Source of the DNA: Cephalopachus bancanus
Lineage: Eukaryota > Chordata > Mammalia > Primates > Tarsiidae
Assembly (NCBI GenBank): GCA_027257055.1
Contig: JAPVLO010000054.1
Location: forward strand, 6,014,001 to 6,078,000
Length of the DNA: 64,000 nt
Direction of reading: 5' to 3'
Positions 1 to 11,101 of the stretch are shown here, piece by piece. The notes under the pieces are model-generated. The model was not told the origin of the DNA, ran no database searches, and was given only the letters and a program-made list of their open reading frames with translations. The first letter of the stretch is position 1; each line of letters opens with the position of its first letter. Both the position numbers and the translations under genes were made by a program.

Positions 1-1240
1 ATTATCAATCCAGAGGTTAGGTGCATTTACTTAGAAGGTCTGTGTTGATAACGAAATGAAGAGAACTAAGGATGAAGTTCTGAGATTCTTCAAAGTTTAG
101 AGTTTGAGAAAATGAGGAATTAAAGGAAAATGAAAAAGAGTGACTAGCAGAGTGGGAAAAGACCCACAAGAGAGTGGGTTGTGTAGAAGACAAAGGATGC
201 AATGATTTCCAAAAGAAGGAAATAATCTACAATTTCAGTATGAAAAGTAAGGTGAGGACTGAGAACTGATCATTGAATGTGTCAGTGTAGGGCTTATGAA
301 TGACCTTGAAAAGTGAAAGATCAGGCAGGGCTCGGTGGCTCAGCCTGTAATCCCGCGCCTTTGGGAGGCTGAGGTGAGTGGATTGCCGGGTTCGAGACCC
401 GCCTGGGCAACTTGGCGAGACCTCATCTCTAAAATAATTCAAAAAATTAGCCGGGCGTGGTAGTGTGCGCCTGTAGTTCCAGCTACTTGGAAGGCTGAGG
501 CGGAAGGAACACCAGAGCCCAGCAGGTCGACACTGGGGTGGCTGTGTGTGCCACTGCACTCCAGCCTGGGCGATGGAGTGAGACTCCAACTCAAAAAAAG
601 AAAAGAAAAGTGAAAGACTATTGCTTTGGCAAAGGAGTGAGGATGCAAATCTTACTGAATAGGTTCATGGACCAAGAAAAGAGAGTTGAAGACAGTGAGC
701 TTACACAACACAGTCAAAGAGTTTGGCTGCAAATAAAAGAAAGAAATGGAGGACCCGAAGAGGAAGAGTCGATCAAGGAACCATCTTATTTCATAAAGAT
801 GGGGACTATTGAAGCGTGTTTGGAAACGGAATGGAATGATTCAGTAAGAGAAGGAAAACTGAGTGACACAGCAGCAAAAGGACACAATCACAAGGACTAT
901 GTCTCTGAGTGGGAGCGGTGTGGGATCCAGGAGACAAATGGAGGGGTTGGCTTAAATAGGGATGTAGGTGCTCATCATTAGAAATGAAAGCAGAGGTTAG
1001 GCATAGGGGAGAGATGAGGGCGTGGGAAAATTCTGGCCTATGGCTTTCTTTTACTCAGTGAAATACAAAAATAATGTCCTCGGATGAGAGAAGAGTAAAT
1101 AAGGTGTGAAGGTTCAGGAGTGAGGAGAGTCGCTTCGCACACTTGGTGAATGATTGGGCTAAAGAAAGTCAAAAGGATTACTAGTCAGCAATAAACATCC
1201 TCTTGAGGTGAATGGCAAGTGAAAACATTGGCCAGTGATA
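1..1240 (-). repeat. Decayed LINE-2 fragment, antisense, split by an Alu
   Basis: The purine-rich sequence on both sides of the Alu at 321-604 resembles the complement of the LINE-2 coding region. Landmarks are the phrases around gaagacagtgagc (690), gagtttggctgcaaa (719), agatggggactatt (798) and ggaggggttggctta (940). The 147-codon open frame over 538-981 is an accident of this purine strand and the Alu and has no family match that I recognise. The boundaries are soft; the 3' limit near 1240 is a guess. Confidence 0.5.
321..604 (+). mobile_element. Alu SINE, full-length dimer
   Basis: Both monomers are present, with box-B-like GGTTCGAGACC and an A-rich tail of the form AAAAAAAGAAAA. The flanks carry a 13-bp TSD (gaaaagtgaaaga) at 308-320 and 605-617. 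It has the CCGCGCCTTT change but keeps ACTTGG before CGAGACC and has the older right arm, so it looks intermediate between older and younger Alus of this window. Confidence 0.95.
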
Positions 1241-2813
1241 TAGTCACATTCTTGCTATTAAGTTGGCATCAGTTAATGAGATTTCTAAAATTAATTAATG
1301 ATTTTAAACTTATCTTTAAGAAATGTTTCCTAAACAGTATCTAGTTCTGCTTGTTACTGGATGTAGGAATTGATAATTCTCAAAAATGTTGTAATAAGTT
1401 GGAAGTTATACCTTTATCTCATAGATCTTCAGCAAATTTTGGGACTCAGTAATGTAGACAGAAAACATTTGTGTTCACTACTCCATTTATTTATCTTCTA
1501 TTCTGCCTTTACTTTTCCATATTGAAAGTTTTTTATTTTAGAAACAGCCCCCCCACCTGTTTCTATCTCTATCTATGAAAACAGGTACTACACTGTAGCC
1601 AGACATTAATATTTTTTATATGTCTTGTGGAAGTAACCTTAGCTTTTAAAGAGTCTATAATTTTGATTGGTTACTTTATTTAATAATTGTATGCCCTTGT
1701 AATAATATTTAAATTAGTATCTCTGGTCCCTAAAAGGAATAAATCCTTTGAGTTTCCTTTATCAATTTAGACTTACTTGGAAATTCCCTTTTCTTCCACA
1801 CTGTGTGAAGTTAAAAAATAAAATCAAATCTAAGACAGTTGTATTCTTTAAACAAAGAGTTCAAAAGTGTAATCTTATTTAAATTAACAATAATCAACTC
1901 AATAACAAAGTAATATTTTGATTGTCAAAGACCCATAGCTAAATAAAAAAATTATTTTCTTAAACAGATTATTGGGATAAAGCAATGATAAAATTCAAAC
2001 TATTTTATTAACTAATTTTTATCTGAGTTTGGAGTTCAATAATTAGGCTGATAGCAGGGCTTCATTTCTTTCTAACCTCAAGATAAATTCTCTCGTTATT
2101 TTAATCAAGATACTTAATAAGAGAGTAAACTTGAAAATACATGTATTCACTTTATAAATAAAGACTGGAATGAAAGATTTATATATTTTAATACTTTGCT
2201 CATTTTTCTTTGACAAAAACCACAAATGCTAACACAAGTTTATTTTCTCTTTAATAGTCTTCATATTTTACCAGCTCCATCAAACATTTAAATTTTACCG
2301 TACTCTTGGGAAAATGAACCTAGTTATTGGGAAATGGGTTGATTTTATTTGGGAGAAAGAAAAAAAGAGAATGAGAAAGTTGATTCATGAGCCTGCAAAG
2401 CAACAAAAGTAAACATATAAAGTATGCGGTTTCTATTGCTTTTAAGAACACACACACACATTTTACAAGATAAAAGAATCAACTAGATAGACAGTGATCT
2501 GGCGTCAGCTTCTCAACAAGTCTGACTTCTCTGGCGCTAGTGGGAACGAGATCAATTACTTACAGATTTTAGTCATGTGACTTCAAGGAAAACACATCAT
2601 TAGGACTATGGGCACAACTGGGATGGAAAAAGATTCAGTTCTACTGATTAGTCAAAACTGTTGGCTATTACAAGAACATTTTTATATGATTTAAATACGT
2701 GGAAATGAAGTAAATATAGAAAAAGATTTCAAGAAAATATGGCCCCACCTGAATGGGTCTGCATGTTATAGCATGGTTATGGCCAGTTTCCATACATACA
2801 TTTAAAAATGGGG
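618..2813. other. No gene seen; AT-rich intergenic DNA
   Basis: The first 600 bases continue the antisense LINE-2. From about 1240 to 2813 I see only AT-rich sequence with a short CA run near 2451 and no recognisable repeat or gene. Open frames here are short and unsupported. Confidence 0.5.
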
Positions 2814-3049
2814 ATTGCCTGAGCCCACAGGTTCGAGAACAGCTTGGGCAACTTGGAAAGACCTCATCTCTACAATAGATTAAAAAGTTAGTTGGGGCAT
2901 GGTAGCGCGCGCCTGTAGTTCAGGCTACTTGGAAGGCTAAGGCAGAAGGATCGCCTGAGCCCTGCAGGTTGACACTGGGGTGGCTGTGAGCGAGCCACTG
3001 CACTCCAGCCTCGGCAACAGAGTGAGACTCCAACTCAAAAAAAAAAAAG
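2814..3049 (+). mobile_element. Alu SINE, 5'-truncated
   Basis: The element starts inside the left monomer at GATTGCCTGAGCCCA and runs through the right monomer to GACTCCAACTC plus a poly-A tail. About 45 bases of the 5' end, including the A box, are missing. The right arm is of the older type (CACTGGGGTGGCTGTGAGC). Confidence 0.9.
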
Positions 3050-3077
3050 GTATATTTAATGCAAATTGATATTTGAA

Positions 3078-3165
3078 GAAGAAAGGAAGGAAGGAAAAGA
3101 AAGAAAGGAAGAGAAGGAAGGAAGTGAAGAAAAAAGGAAAGGAGAAAAGAGAAAAAAAGGTCAGC
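3078..3165. repeat. GGAA/GAAA-rich purine tract
   Basis: An imperfect run of AAGG and AAAG units on the + strand follows the Alu tail at a distance of about 30 bases. It may be microsatellite growth from an old A-rich tail. Confidence 0.85.
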
Positions 3166-3346
3166 TAGAAATGAGACAGAAGAAAAGTAATTGAGGAAAA
3201 GGCAGAAATAAACGCTATGGCTGATATCAACCTCTCATGGCCTCTAACATACCAATCACTCCATCATAGTAATTAGCTCCAAAGATAAAGATAACTTGCA
3301 ATATCCCAAGCATATTATATATGTTAATTAATCATCACAATCTATG

Positions 3347-3435
3347 GGTACCTGCATCATGAACATTTGTATATCTAACCCTGAATTGTACTCCACACGT
3401 TTAAAATAAAAATTTTAAAGAAAGAAAAGAAAAGC
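3347..3435 (+). mobile_element. L1 3' terminus, very short copy
   Basis: Only the last 90 bases of the L1 3' UTR are present: GGGTACCTGCATCATGAACA, then the CCTGAATTGTACTCC terminal block and an AAAATAAAAATTTTAAAG tail. The same terminus ends the longer L1s at 8485, 29705, 56544, 58966 and 61494. Confidence 0.85.
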
Positions 3436-3436
3436 A

Positions 3437-3592
3437 AAATAAGCCAAGCATTGCGGTGTGCACCTATAGTCCCAGCTACTTGGAAGGCCAAGGTGGAGAT
3501 TCTAGGAGGTTGAGGCTATGGTGAGCCATAGTCATGACACCACACTCCAGTCTGGGCACCAGAGACCCTGACTCAAAACAAACAAGCAAGAA
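3437..3592 (+). mobile_element. Alu right-monomer fragment
   Basis: Begins AAATAAGCCAAGCATTGCGG and ends GACCCTGACTCAAAAC. It lacks the left monomer and is more diverged than the dimers nearby, with right-arm wording (GGTGAGCCATAGTCATGACACC) like old Alu or free right monomers. Confidence 0.8.
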
Positions 3593-5085
3593 CTTTATCC
3601 TAAAATTGAAGAGCAAGGAGAGAGCAAATCGTTTTTTCAAGTTCACTCTGCCAGCACATTACAAAGTTGAGACTTGAGCTAGTCTGCCGAATGCCAATGT
3701 CTTTCTTTCCTAATTCTTACAAGAAAGAGACCAATTTGCTACTACTAGTCTACATCTATCAACTTTTGGGTTTTCCTAGCATGCTGTAAGTAGTTTAATA
3801 ATTCTAAGTAATGCCTGCATTGTCTTGGGTGACCTGTTTCTACTAGGCTATATGTATTATTAGATAAGATCCAAAAAACTAAAGGGTGTCATAGTTCTAC
3901 TAACTTCATTTTGGAGAAGAAAAGAAAAAGAAAAAATTCCTATTCCCAGGTTCCACTCAGACCAGTTAAGTCGGATTTTCGTTCAAATTCCCAGGTGATC
4001 CATATGTGTGGCTAAAGTTGAAAACTTACATATCTAGGACTTAAATTTGTCTTAATTTATAATGTTTTCCAAAGATATCATTAATTATTTTGGTAGTCAC
4101 ATGACAGTTCAGAAATATTTTGACCATAATACTTTGTCATAGATAACATTTCTAAGCCACATATTCTTCCACTCTGAATTTGTACATACTCCTTTGGGGA
4201 TTGCAGAGCAAATCTTACTTTTAGCTTAGTTGCCTTTTCTACCATGTCAAGTGATTAACAGATTTTTCATTACTGTTTCTACCAATGAACTTGACATTCT
4301 TTCTTCTCAGTGTCATGTCATACAAAAATTTGATTATCAAAATTTATGAGCTTTTCTAAGTTACTAATACAAAACAAAGTAGAACCAAGAGTAGAACCTA
4401 GTGGCATAGTATTAGAGACTTCCCTCCAATTTGGGATTGATCCATTTATTAATCATCTTTTGTCACTTACTCCATCCAAATTCCATCAACTTTACTTGTT
4501 TATAAACTACTTTTAGAGTCTTGGCCATGATAATGAGGTGTTTTAAAATTACTTTCCTTTTAGGAATGTCTTGAGTGTCCCTGTGACCAGTGAATGGTAG
4601 CACTTCTGGTATTAGAAACTTACATCCCAGCTGGTAAATATCCAGCTCAAAGTTGATCAGCCTCTGTTGTCTGTTAATGAGCAACATTGTCTACCTAAAA
4701 AGAAATGCTTCTTCTGTCTCAGGCTTGGCAATGAAAACTCAGGAACCGCTAATAAGAACTGGAATTTTCATGAAGAGTTAAGGTGAAGAAGAATTAGAGA
4801 CATGACCACATGTGCCTCAACCTATGTCTACAGCATTGAGGAAGCCTCAAGACACACTTCTCCAGGCCAACGGACATGTCCTCAACACCCGTCAGATAAA
4901 ATAGTCTTCTTAACTTTTCAGGAAAAATAAAAGCCAGATAAGACCTCTGAAATCCTCAGAAAGAATAAGAAAACTGTCGTTAGGCATTCCCCAAAATAGC
5001 TACAGCAGAGTGAAGGTGATCATTCAATCACCCATAGCATAAAATCATATTTTGAACAGTTGGCTACTGAATAAATAATCTTTCC
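3593..5085. other. No gene or clear repeat seen
   Basis: This is AT-rich sequence without a recognisable element. The 74-codon open frame at 4463-4687 (minus strand) has no supporting features. Confidence 0.5.
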
Positions 5086-5545
5086 TTTTTTCTTTTATTA
5101 AACAACTAAATATTTTATTTCTAACTTGTCTCTAAAGTTTTAGAGAAACAAATGCATGTGTATGTGTCAAAAATTTTAAAAACACAAAAATAGAAGCCTT
5201 CTCTCTCCTTCCTATTCCTTACTAATATTTTAGTACTTATGTTTCAAGACTATTTTTCTGTACATAAGAAATACAATTTTATAACACAAATGAATTAACA
5301 CTGTTCAGGAAGGTGCTTTTTAATTGTATGATAAATCATACTCTTATTAGAACATATGGGTCAACCTATTTTTTTAATGGCTGCAAAGTCCATCATATGG
5401 GACCACCATAAGTTATTTAATCAATCTTCTCTTAGTTTTTAACATTTTTCTCTTCACTCCCAATATTTGTATAAAAATATTTCGACTATATTTTATCATT
5501 TCATGTGGTTTTGCATTTTATATTGAGACATTTTACCCACCTGAA
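5086..5545 (-). repeat. Probable old L1 fragment, antisense
   Basis: The phrase TTTTTTTAATGGCTGCAAAG at 5368 followed by words like 'ggaccaccataagttatttaatc' match, at low identity, the complement of old L1 3' sequence (the 'ggctgaataatattccat' region seen better at 59290). Highly diverged; boundaries are uncertain. Confidence 0.4.
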
Positions 5546-5689
5546 AGTTACTGATAGTGTGAGAATTGATTTTTTCTGAAATGGCTTCATAAGTCTTTTT
5601 TTTTTTTTTTTTTAGATAAATACTTATGGCATGCCTGCTAATTCACAGTATTTTGCAGTCATAAGAATCTTTACTTAAGACCTAACTTG

Positions 5690-5880
5690 GCCTCTTTTGT
5701 ACAGTGTGACTGTTGGCAAGTTATTCTCTAACTCTTAGTTCTTTCATCTGTAAAACATGATATTAAACTATATACCTGGAAGAATTGTGAAGAATAAATG
5801 AGAACATTCAGGAAAGCACTCAGTATGGAATTGGGGCATGAAATGAACTTAATAAATATCAGTTATTCTGATGACTATTA
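5690..5880 (+). repeat. MIR SINE remnant
   Basis: The MIR core and tail can be followed: a gap-ridden GTGTGACTGTTGGCAAGTTA, TTTCATCTGTAAAAC, GAATAAATGAGAACATTC, and a terminal AATAAATATCAGTTATT. Identity is low, as expected of a mammalian-wide element. Confidence 0.8.
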
Positions 5881-6424
5881 TTCGATTCTTCAATAACAGC
5901 CACCACAACTGTTTTCTGTAATGGAACATATTGCTATTTAATTTGTTTATGTTTGTTGGTTGATTGATTTGCTGTTGAGTTAGCTAGTTGTTTTGCTTGG
6001 TTTGGATTAGATTGGGAAGATTAAGAAAAAAAAATTTATCAGCCACTAGACCCCTCTTTTAACTTATCTGGTTTATGTCATAAAATCCATTAGGCAAGGG
6101 CTACCATTTGCTGCAAAGAAATGAAAAAGTATTGTGTTACTTGTCTCAAATTATATTAGAGGGAATTCAACTTCTAGCTTATTTTCAGTATAGTTGTGAA
6201 CCTAAGATTAAGAGGTGGCAGGAACTATCTGTGCCCTATTTATTTTTCTTAAATTGTATTTTAACTATTACATTTTTTGTATGATTACCTGTAAAGATAT
6301 ATTTACCTTCTCCACTAAATTAACTTTAATCATGTTAAGTGCAAAGACTTCATCTTTAGCACAGTGTCTGGCTCATAAATATGCCCAATGGATATTCCAT
6401 GAATAATAAATGGAATGTTTGTTG
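5881..6424. other. No gene or clear repeat seen
   Basis: AT-rich sequence. The 63-codon open frame at 6215-6406 has a membrane-like composition only because the DNA is T-rich, and no other support. Confidence 0.5.
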
Positions 6425-6560
6425 TATACCTAACGTATGCTCTGAAATTATTTAGTGCTTAAAGCAATCTTTCAGGGTAGATGTTATTATTCCCATTTCA
6501 CAGATGAGGAAATTGAGCTCAGAGTTAATGAATCTGCTAAAGAGACTGAAAGTATGCAAT
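6425..6560 (-). repeat. MIR SINE remnant, antisense
   Basis: The block TTATTCCCATTTCACAGATG AGGAAATTGAG at 6487-6518 is the classic MIR core read on the opposite strand, followed by a decayed CTCAGAGTTAATGAATC. Confidence 0.85.
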
Positions 6561-7455
6561 GCATTCTGGGGCCTTGGTGACATCAGTGCTGGAGGCTGAG
6601 GCAGTACTGGTCCTGGGTAAAGCATAGTAAGTGTGAGTCCCAGTTTGGCACTTTTCAGGGGCAGCTTCCCATTCTCTCTCCTTGCAAGGTCAATCTTAGT
6701 GGTTTCCTTTATGTTGCCAGAACTAGATCCCACACAGGCAAGATAATCAGCTTGTCCCTGAGAAACTAGATAGGCACTCATCATCCCTGTGTGAGAGTGA
6801 TCAAGCCTTACACTCTGAAAATTAGGCCAGAATTCTGGCTGGTTGTCAAATCTTCTATGACAAATACGTTATAGTCTAATTTCAAAAAGGAAAATGTGAT
6901 TAGGTGTCTGAAAGGACTTGCATCACTTGCAAGATAGATTATGTTTTCCTGTACCTACCTGCTTTCTGCTCACCCTGGCTCTCTACACTGCTCATCGGTA
7001 CCAGATAGACTGCAAAACAAGACTCATCAGGAAACTGAAACTTACAACCAAACAAGGGAGGCCAATTGCCAGCATGTCTCAACATTGCCCTGTCAATATC
7101 ACAACTTACATAATTGCCTGTTTATGAATCAGAGCACATAAATCTGAATTGATGGCAGTATTAGGTTTGATCCCACGTCATTTAGTAGACAGCTCTTGAC
7201 TGGAAGTTCTAGTTGTAATTCCACAACTAACTATGTGGAATTAGATGCAAGCCAGGCATTCTGTTCAAGGAAAAGGTAGAGTGGACAGAGGGAGGTTTCT
7301 CCAAAATTAGACTCAGTCAGAGAAAATGAAGAATTTATACCTGAATTAGAGGAAATGCACTAAGATGTAAAGAACATTGTTAGGTTGAAGGAATCAAAGT
7401 TGATACAAGGGTGTAAGGGAGAGGAAGGTGCATCTTTAGAAGTAACAATAAGTAT
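6561..7455. other. No gene or clear repeat seen
   Basis: Unique-looking sequence. Short frames at 6452-6784 and 6918-7141 lack family features or conserved codon structure that I can recognise. Confidence 0.5.
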
Positions 7456-7468
7456 AAAGTTCTCCACA

Positions 7469-8485
7469 TAAGTTCTCTCCATACCATAAGAAATAAGATA
7501 GACAAGTGGGACCTTATCAAACTGATGAGCTTCTGCAAAGCGAAAGAAACCGTCAAGATAGCAGAGAGACAGCCCACAGAATGGGAAAAAAATATTTCCC
7601 AACTGTACATCTGACAAAGGCCTAACATCTAGGATCTACAAGGAACTCAAACATGTTGAAAGGAAAAAAACAAACAGCCCAAACAAAAGTGGGCAAAAGA
7701 CATAATAGACACTTCTCAAAAGAAGATATATGGAGAGTCAACAGACACATGAAAAAATGCTCAGCCTCACTCATCATCAGAGAAATGCAAATCAAAACCA
7801 CATTGAGATACCACCTAACCCCAGTAAGAATGGCCATCATTAATAAAACAAACAACAACAGATGCTGGTGAGGATATGGAGAAAAAGGAACACTTTTACA
7901 CTGCTGGTGGAAATGCAAACTAGTGCAACCTCTATGGAAGTCAGTTCGGCAGTTTCTGAAAGAACTAAAAACTGACCTTCCATATGACCCAGCAATTCTC
8001 CTATTGGGAATATACCCAGAGGAACTCAAATCATTCTACAAAAAAGATACTTGCACACGTATGTTTGTAGCAGCTCAATTCACAATAGCAAACACATGGA
8101 ACCAACCATGCTGCCCATTGAAGCTGGACTGGATTTTAAAAATGTGGTACATATACACGATGAAATATTATGCAGCCACAAAGAAGGACAAACATATGGA
8201 CTTCGCAGCAACTTGGATGGATTTAGAGCCTATCATACTCAGTGATCTATCACAGAAACAAAGAACAGAGTACCGTATGTTCTCACTCATAAGTGGATCT
8301 TGAACAATTATAATACTGTAAAAAAGGGATTGGTGGTAGTGAGAAACTGCCAGGGGAGGGGGAATGGGATTGGCAGTTAAGGGAAACTGCTAGGGGGTGG
8401 AGGGGCACACTCATCAACAAGGGTACTTGCATAATCAACATTTGTATACCTAACCCTGAATTGTACACCACATCTTTTTTTAAAA
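7469..8485 (+). mobile_element. L1 LINE, 5'-truncated (3' end of ORF2 plus 3' UTR)
   Basis: The 1.0-kb insert carries the C-terminal part of L1 ORF2 (near-continuous frames at 7653-7871 and 7923-8303 with the landmark words [15 protein letters not shown] and MEYYA-like MKYYAATKKDK) and the 3' UTR with the CCTGAATTGTACACC terminus. A 13-bp TSD (aaagttctccaca) lies at 7456-7468 and 8486-8498. The reverse transcriptase and endonuclease parts are absent and the frame is broken near 7870, so it cannot move by itself. The 3' UTR holds two copies of a 40-bp G-rich unit starting near 8326 and 8366. Confidence 0.95.
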
Positions 8486-8504
8486 AAAGTTCTCCACAAA
8501 GGAC

Positions 8505-8805
8505 GCATCTGCACTCTCAAGTCTCAGTTTAAGTGCTACATCCTTTGGGAAGCCTTCCCCAACTTCTTCTGCCCAACTGCCTTGGAGAGCCACTGTGTCT
8601 GCTCAAGTAGCACCTTCTTTTACAGCTATTGTAGTCATATTGCACAGCATCCCAAACATCAGCCTGCCTGTTTCTCTCCCTACAAGTGTGAAAAATTCAT
8701 CAAGGCAGGGTTTGGACCACCATCACTCCCATAACCCTAGCACCAAGCTCAAGGCCTGCTGCATGATGAACAACTCAATAAATTTTTGTTGCATGAATGA
8801 TCAAG
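8505..8805 (+). repeat. LINE-2 3' end
   Basis: Typical L2 3'-terminal wording: TTTGGGAAGCCTTCCCCAAC, a GCACCTTCTTTTACAGC stretch, then the CAATAAATTTTTGTTGCATG AATGA terminus near 8778. No poly-A tail, as is normal for L2. Confidence 0.8.
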
Positions 8806-8859
8806 CAATATCTTATGTTACACAAAGCAGTGGTGATCTCACTGAAGAGCATCAAACCA

Positions 8860-9108
8860 AAGATGAGAGGGAAAGTAAAAGAAGGTCAAGAAAAACAAGG
8901 AGAAGGAGGAGGAAGAGTTGAAGGAGGAAGAGGAGGATGAGAAGAAAGATGAAGATGAGGAAGAAGAGGAAGAAGGAAGAGGATGGAAGAAAAGAGGAGA
9001 GGAGGGGAGTTGGAGGGGCAAGAGGAGGCTGAGAAGAAGAGTAAAAAAGAGGAAGAGGAGAGGGAGGAGAAGGAGGAAAAATAGTTTCAAAGAGGAGAAG
9101 CAGGAGTA
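8860..9108. repeat. GGA/GAA-rich purine tract
   Basis: Some 250 bases of nearly pure purine on the + strand, with imperfect GGA, AGA and GAA triplets. All six-frame open frames over it code for Glu/Lys/Arg or Ser/Phe/Leu runs and are composition artefacts. Confidence 0.9.
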
Positions 9109-9439
9109 AACTCTGTCTCACAGAATACCATCACAGACATGAGGCTCGTCTTTCAGATAAAAAAAGAAACGTGGTGCTGTAAGGAGGATCCCAAGTACTT
9201 CCAGGTCCTGATAGACTGAGTCCTGCAGCCAGAATGGTGCTATATAATACTGATGTGGCAGATAGGGGTGTCTTACTGGAGCAATTTCATGCAAACTACC
9301 CCATCCTCATCTTACCGATCTCCCCTGCTGAATTGGGAGAGTAGATAATGCTCTCAGAAGAGACTGAGAAACAATAAAGTTTGAAGGGAAAATTCTAAAT
9401 GAACTAAAGAGATATAAAGGGGACCGACATGGTCCTTGT

Positions 9440-9966
9440 TGAATCCTAGCTCCCTCAATTACTTGTTCAATTCTTGTCAAGCCGGGCTCGGTGGCTCAGC
9501 CTGTAATCCCGCGCCTTTGGGAGGCTGAGGTGAGCGGATTGCCTGAGCCAGCAGGTTCGAGACCCCCCTGGGCAGCGAGACCTCATCTCTACAATAAATA
9601 AAAAAATCAGCCAGGCATGGTAGCGCGCGCCTGTAATTCCGGCTACTCGGAAGGCTGAGGCGGAAGGATCGCCGGAGACCAGCAGGTCGAGGCTGTGGTG
9701 GCCGGGAGCGGCCGCTGCACTCCAGTCTGGGCGACAGAGTGAGACTCCAACTAAAAAAAAAAAAAAAAAAAAAATTCTTGTCAAGCGGCCTTCGAAAACT
9801 TATTGCAATTATTGTAGGCTCAGTTTTCCTACCTATAAAGCAACATAATAGCACCTTTCTGTTTGGGTTGCAATAAAGATTAAATGAGATAGTATATAAT
9901 TAACACACAGCATCTAGTCCAGTAAGCTCCTGGTATGTAGAAGATACTCAATAAATGCTTGTTTTC
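9440..9966 (+). repeat. MIR SINE remnant interrupted by an Alu
   Basis: MIR wording continues across the Alu at 9481-9772: GAATCCTAGCTCCCTC before it, then GCTCAGTTTTCCTACCTATA, AAAGATTAAATGAGATAGTA and the terminal ACTCAATAAATGCTTG after it. The Alu therefore inserted into a much older MIR. Confidence 0.8.
9481..9772 (+). mobile_element. Alu SINE, younger type, full length
   Basis: Full dimer with a long pure poly-A tail and a 12-bp TSD (aattcttgtcaa) at 9469-9480 and 9773-9784. It carries all three diagnostic changes of the young group here: CCGCGCCTTT, loss of ACTTG giving GGGCAGCGAGACC, and the GGTGGCCGGGAGCGGCC right arm. High CpG content and the intact tail suggest recent insertion. 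Confidence 0.95.
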
Positions 9967-10603
9967 CTTATTCCTTCTGGTCGAACAGAGGTTTTGTTTT
10001 CCTTATTTGTTCCCACAGACAGTTGAGATTCAAGAAGACCTAAGAGGGTAACAGCTGTCCTACAGATGGTGAGATCATTAGAAGCACCTATTGCTGGGAT
10101 CCATCCTCAATGCTATCCTGTTTACATTTTTTTCTTGATTATTTCAATGCAATTAGGGAGAAACTGAAAATCAAAATGTATAAGAGGCCAAATAAAATTC
10201 AGCAAAAAAAGTTGAATAGGACTATGAATAATAGCAAGATTAGGATCCAAAAAAGGTTTTATTCAGCAGGAGGAAAGGATTAAATTTAAGAGGCTGAAAC
10301 ACAAAAGAGTAACTCTAAGCTCCCATGCCTGGGTCCAACAACTCCAGCATGTAAAGATAAACATTATATCTAGATTGATTGAAATTGAAAATTATATTTC
10401 GATATGGTTTATGCTAATTTGTATGTAGCATGAAACCTCAGCCAAGCGCAACTATATGAAATTTGGCACCTTAACATGAGTTTAAATTTATGGGAAAAGC
10501 AAATTCATTTTCCCCAAATATCTTCAGGCTGTTTTAACACAGCACATTCAAGATGACTCAGAGAACAAAGCAACATGCCTCTTCCTTGTACATAGGTTTT
10601 TGA
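9967..10603. other. No gene or clear repeat seen
   Basis: Ordinary AT-rich sequence. Nothing recognisable beyond the MIR end and before the Alu tail. Confidence 0.5.
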
Positions 10604-10610
10604 TAAATGC

Positions 10611-10630
10611 TTTCTTTCTTTCTCTTTTTT

Positions 10631-10701
<71 letters not shown>

Positions 10702-10782
10702 ATCTTTCTTTCTTTCTCTCTCTCTTTCTCTTTCTTTCCCTTTCTTTTTCTTTCTTTCTTTCTCTCTCTCTCTTTCTCTCTT

Positions 10783-10823
<41 letters not shown>
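10611..10823. repeat. (CTTT)n/(CT)n tract, expanded Alu tail
   Basis: Over 200 bases of CTTT units grading into CT units. It lies directly at the tail side of the antisense Alu at 10824-11090 and inside the same TSD, so it is the Alu's poly-A tail grown into a microsatellite rather than an independent repeat. The long Phe/Leu/Ser and Lys/Arg/Glu open frames over it are artefacts. Confidence 0.9.
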
Positions 10824-10825
<2 letters not shown>

Positions 10826-11090
10826 GTTTGTGTTGGAATCTTAGTCTGTCATCCAGGCTGGAGTGTAGAGGCATGATCACAGCTAACTGTAGCCTCAACC
10901 TCCTGGGCTCGGGGGATCCTTCCACTTCAGCCTCCGAGTAGCTGGAACTAGAGGTGTCTGGCAATTTTTTTAGTTTTTGTAGAGACGAGGTCTTGCTATA
11001 TTACCAAGGCTGGTCTCAAACAAGTGATCCTCCCACCTCAACCTCCCAAAGTGCTGGGGTTACAGACATGAGCCACTGCACCCAGCCTGC
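10824..11090 (-). mobile_element. Alu SINE, antisense, old type
   Basis: Reading the minus strand gives an Alu dimer with older right-arm wording (complement of GTCATCCAGGCTGGAGTG) and no window-specific young changes. An 11-bp TSD (taaatgctttc) at 10604-10614 and 11091-11101 encloses the element plus its long pyrimidine tail. Confidence 0.9.
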
Positions 11091-11101
11091 TAAATGCTTT
11101 C

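Noticed and set aside
538..981. A 147-codon plus-strand frame
   Set aside because: It starts inside an Alu and continues through antisense LINE-2 sequence. No domain is visible.
8839..9121. Glu/Lys/Arg-rich and Ser/Leu-rich frames that look like acidic or membrane proteins
   Set aside because: Translations of a GGA/GAA tract on both strands.
10548..10964. Open frames of 113-138 codons over the CTTT tract
   Set aside because: Pure composition effect of a tetranucleotide repeat; the frames end where the Alu begins.
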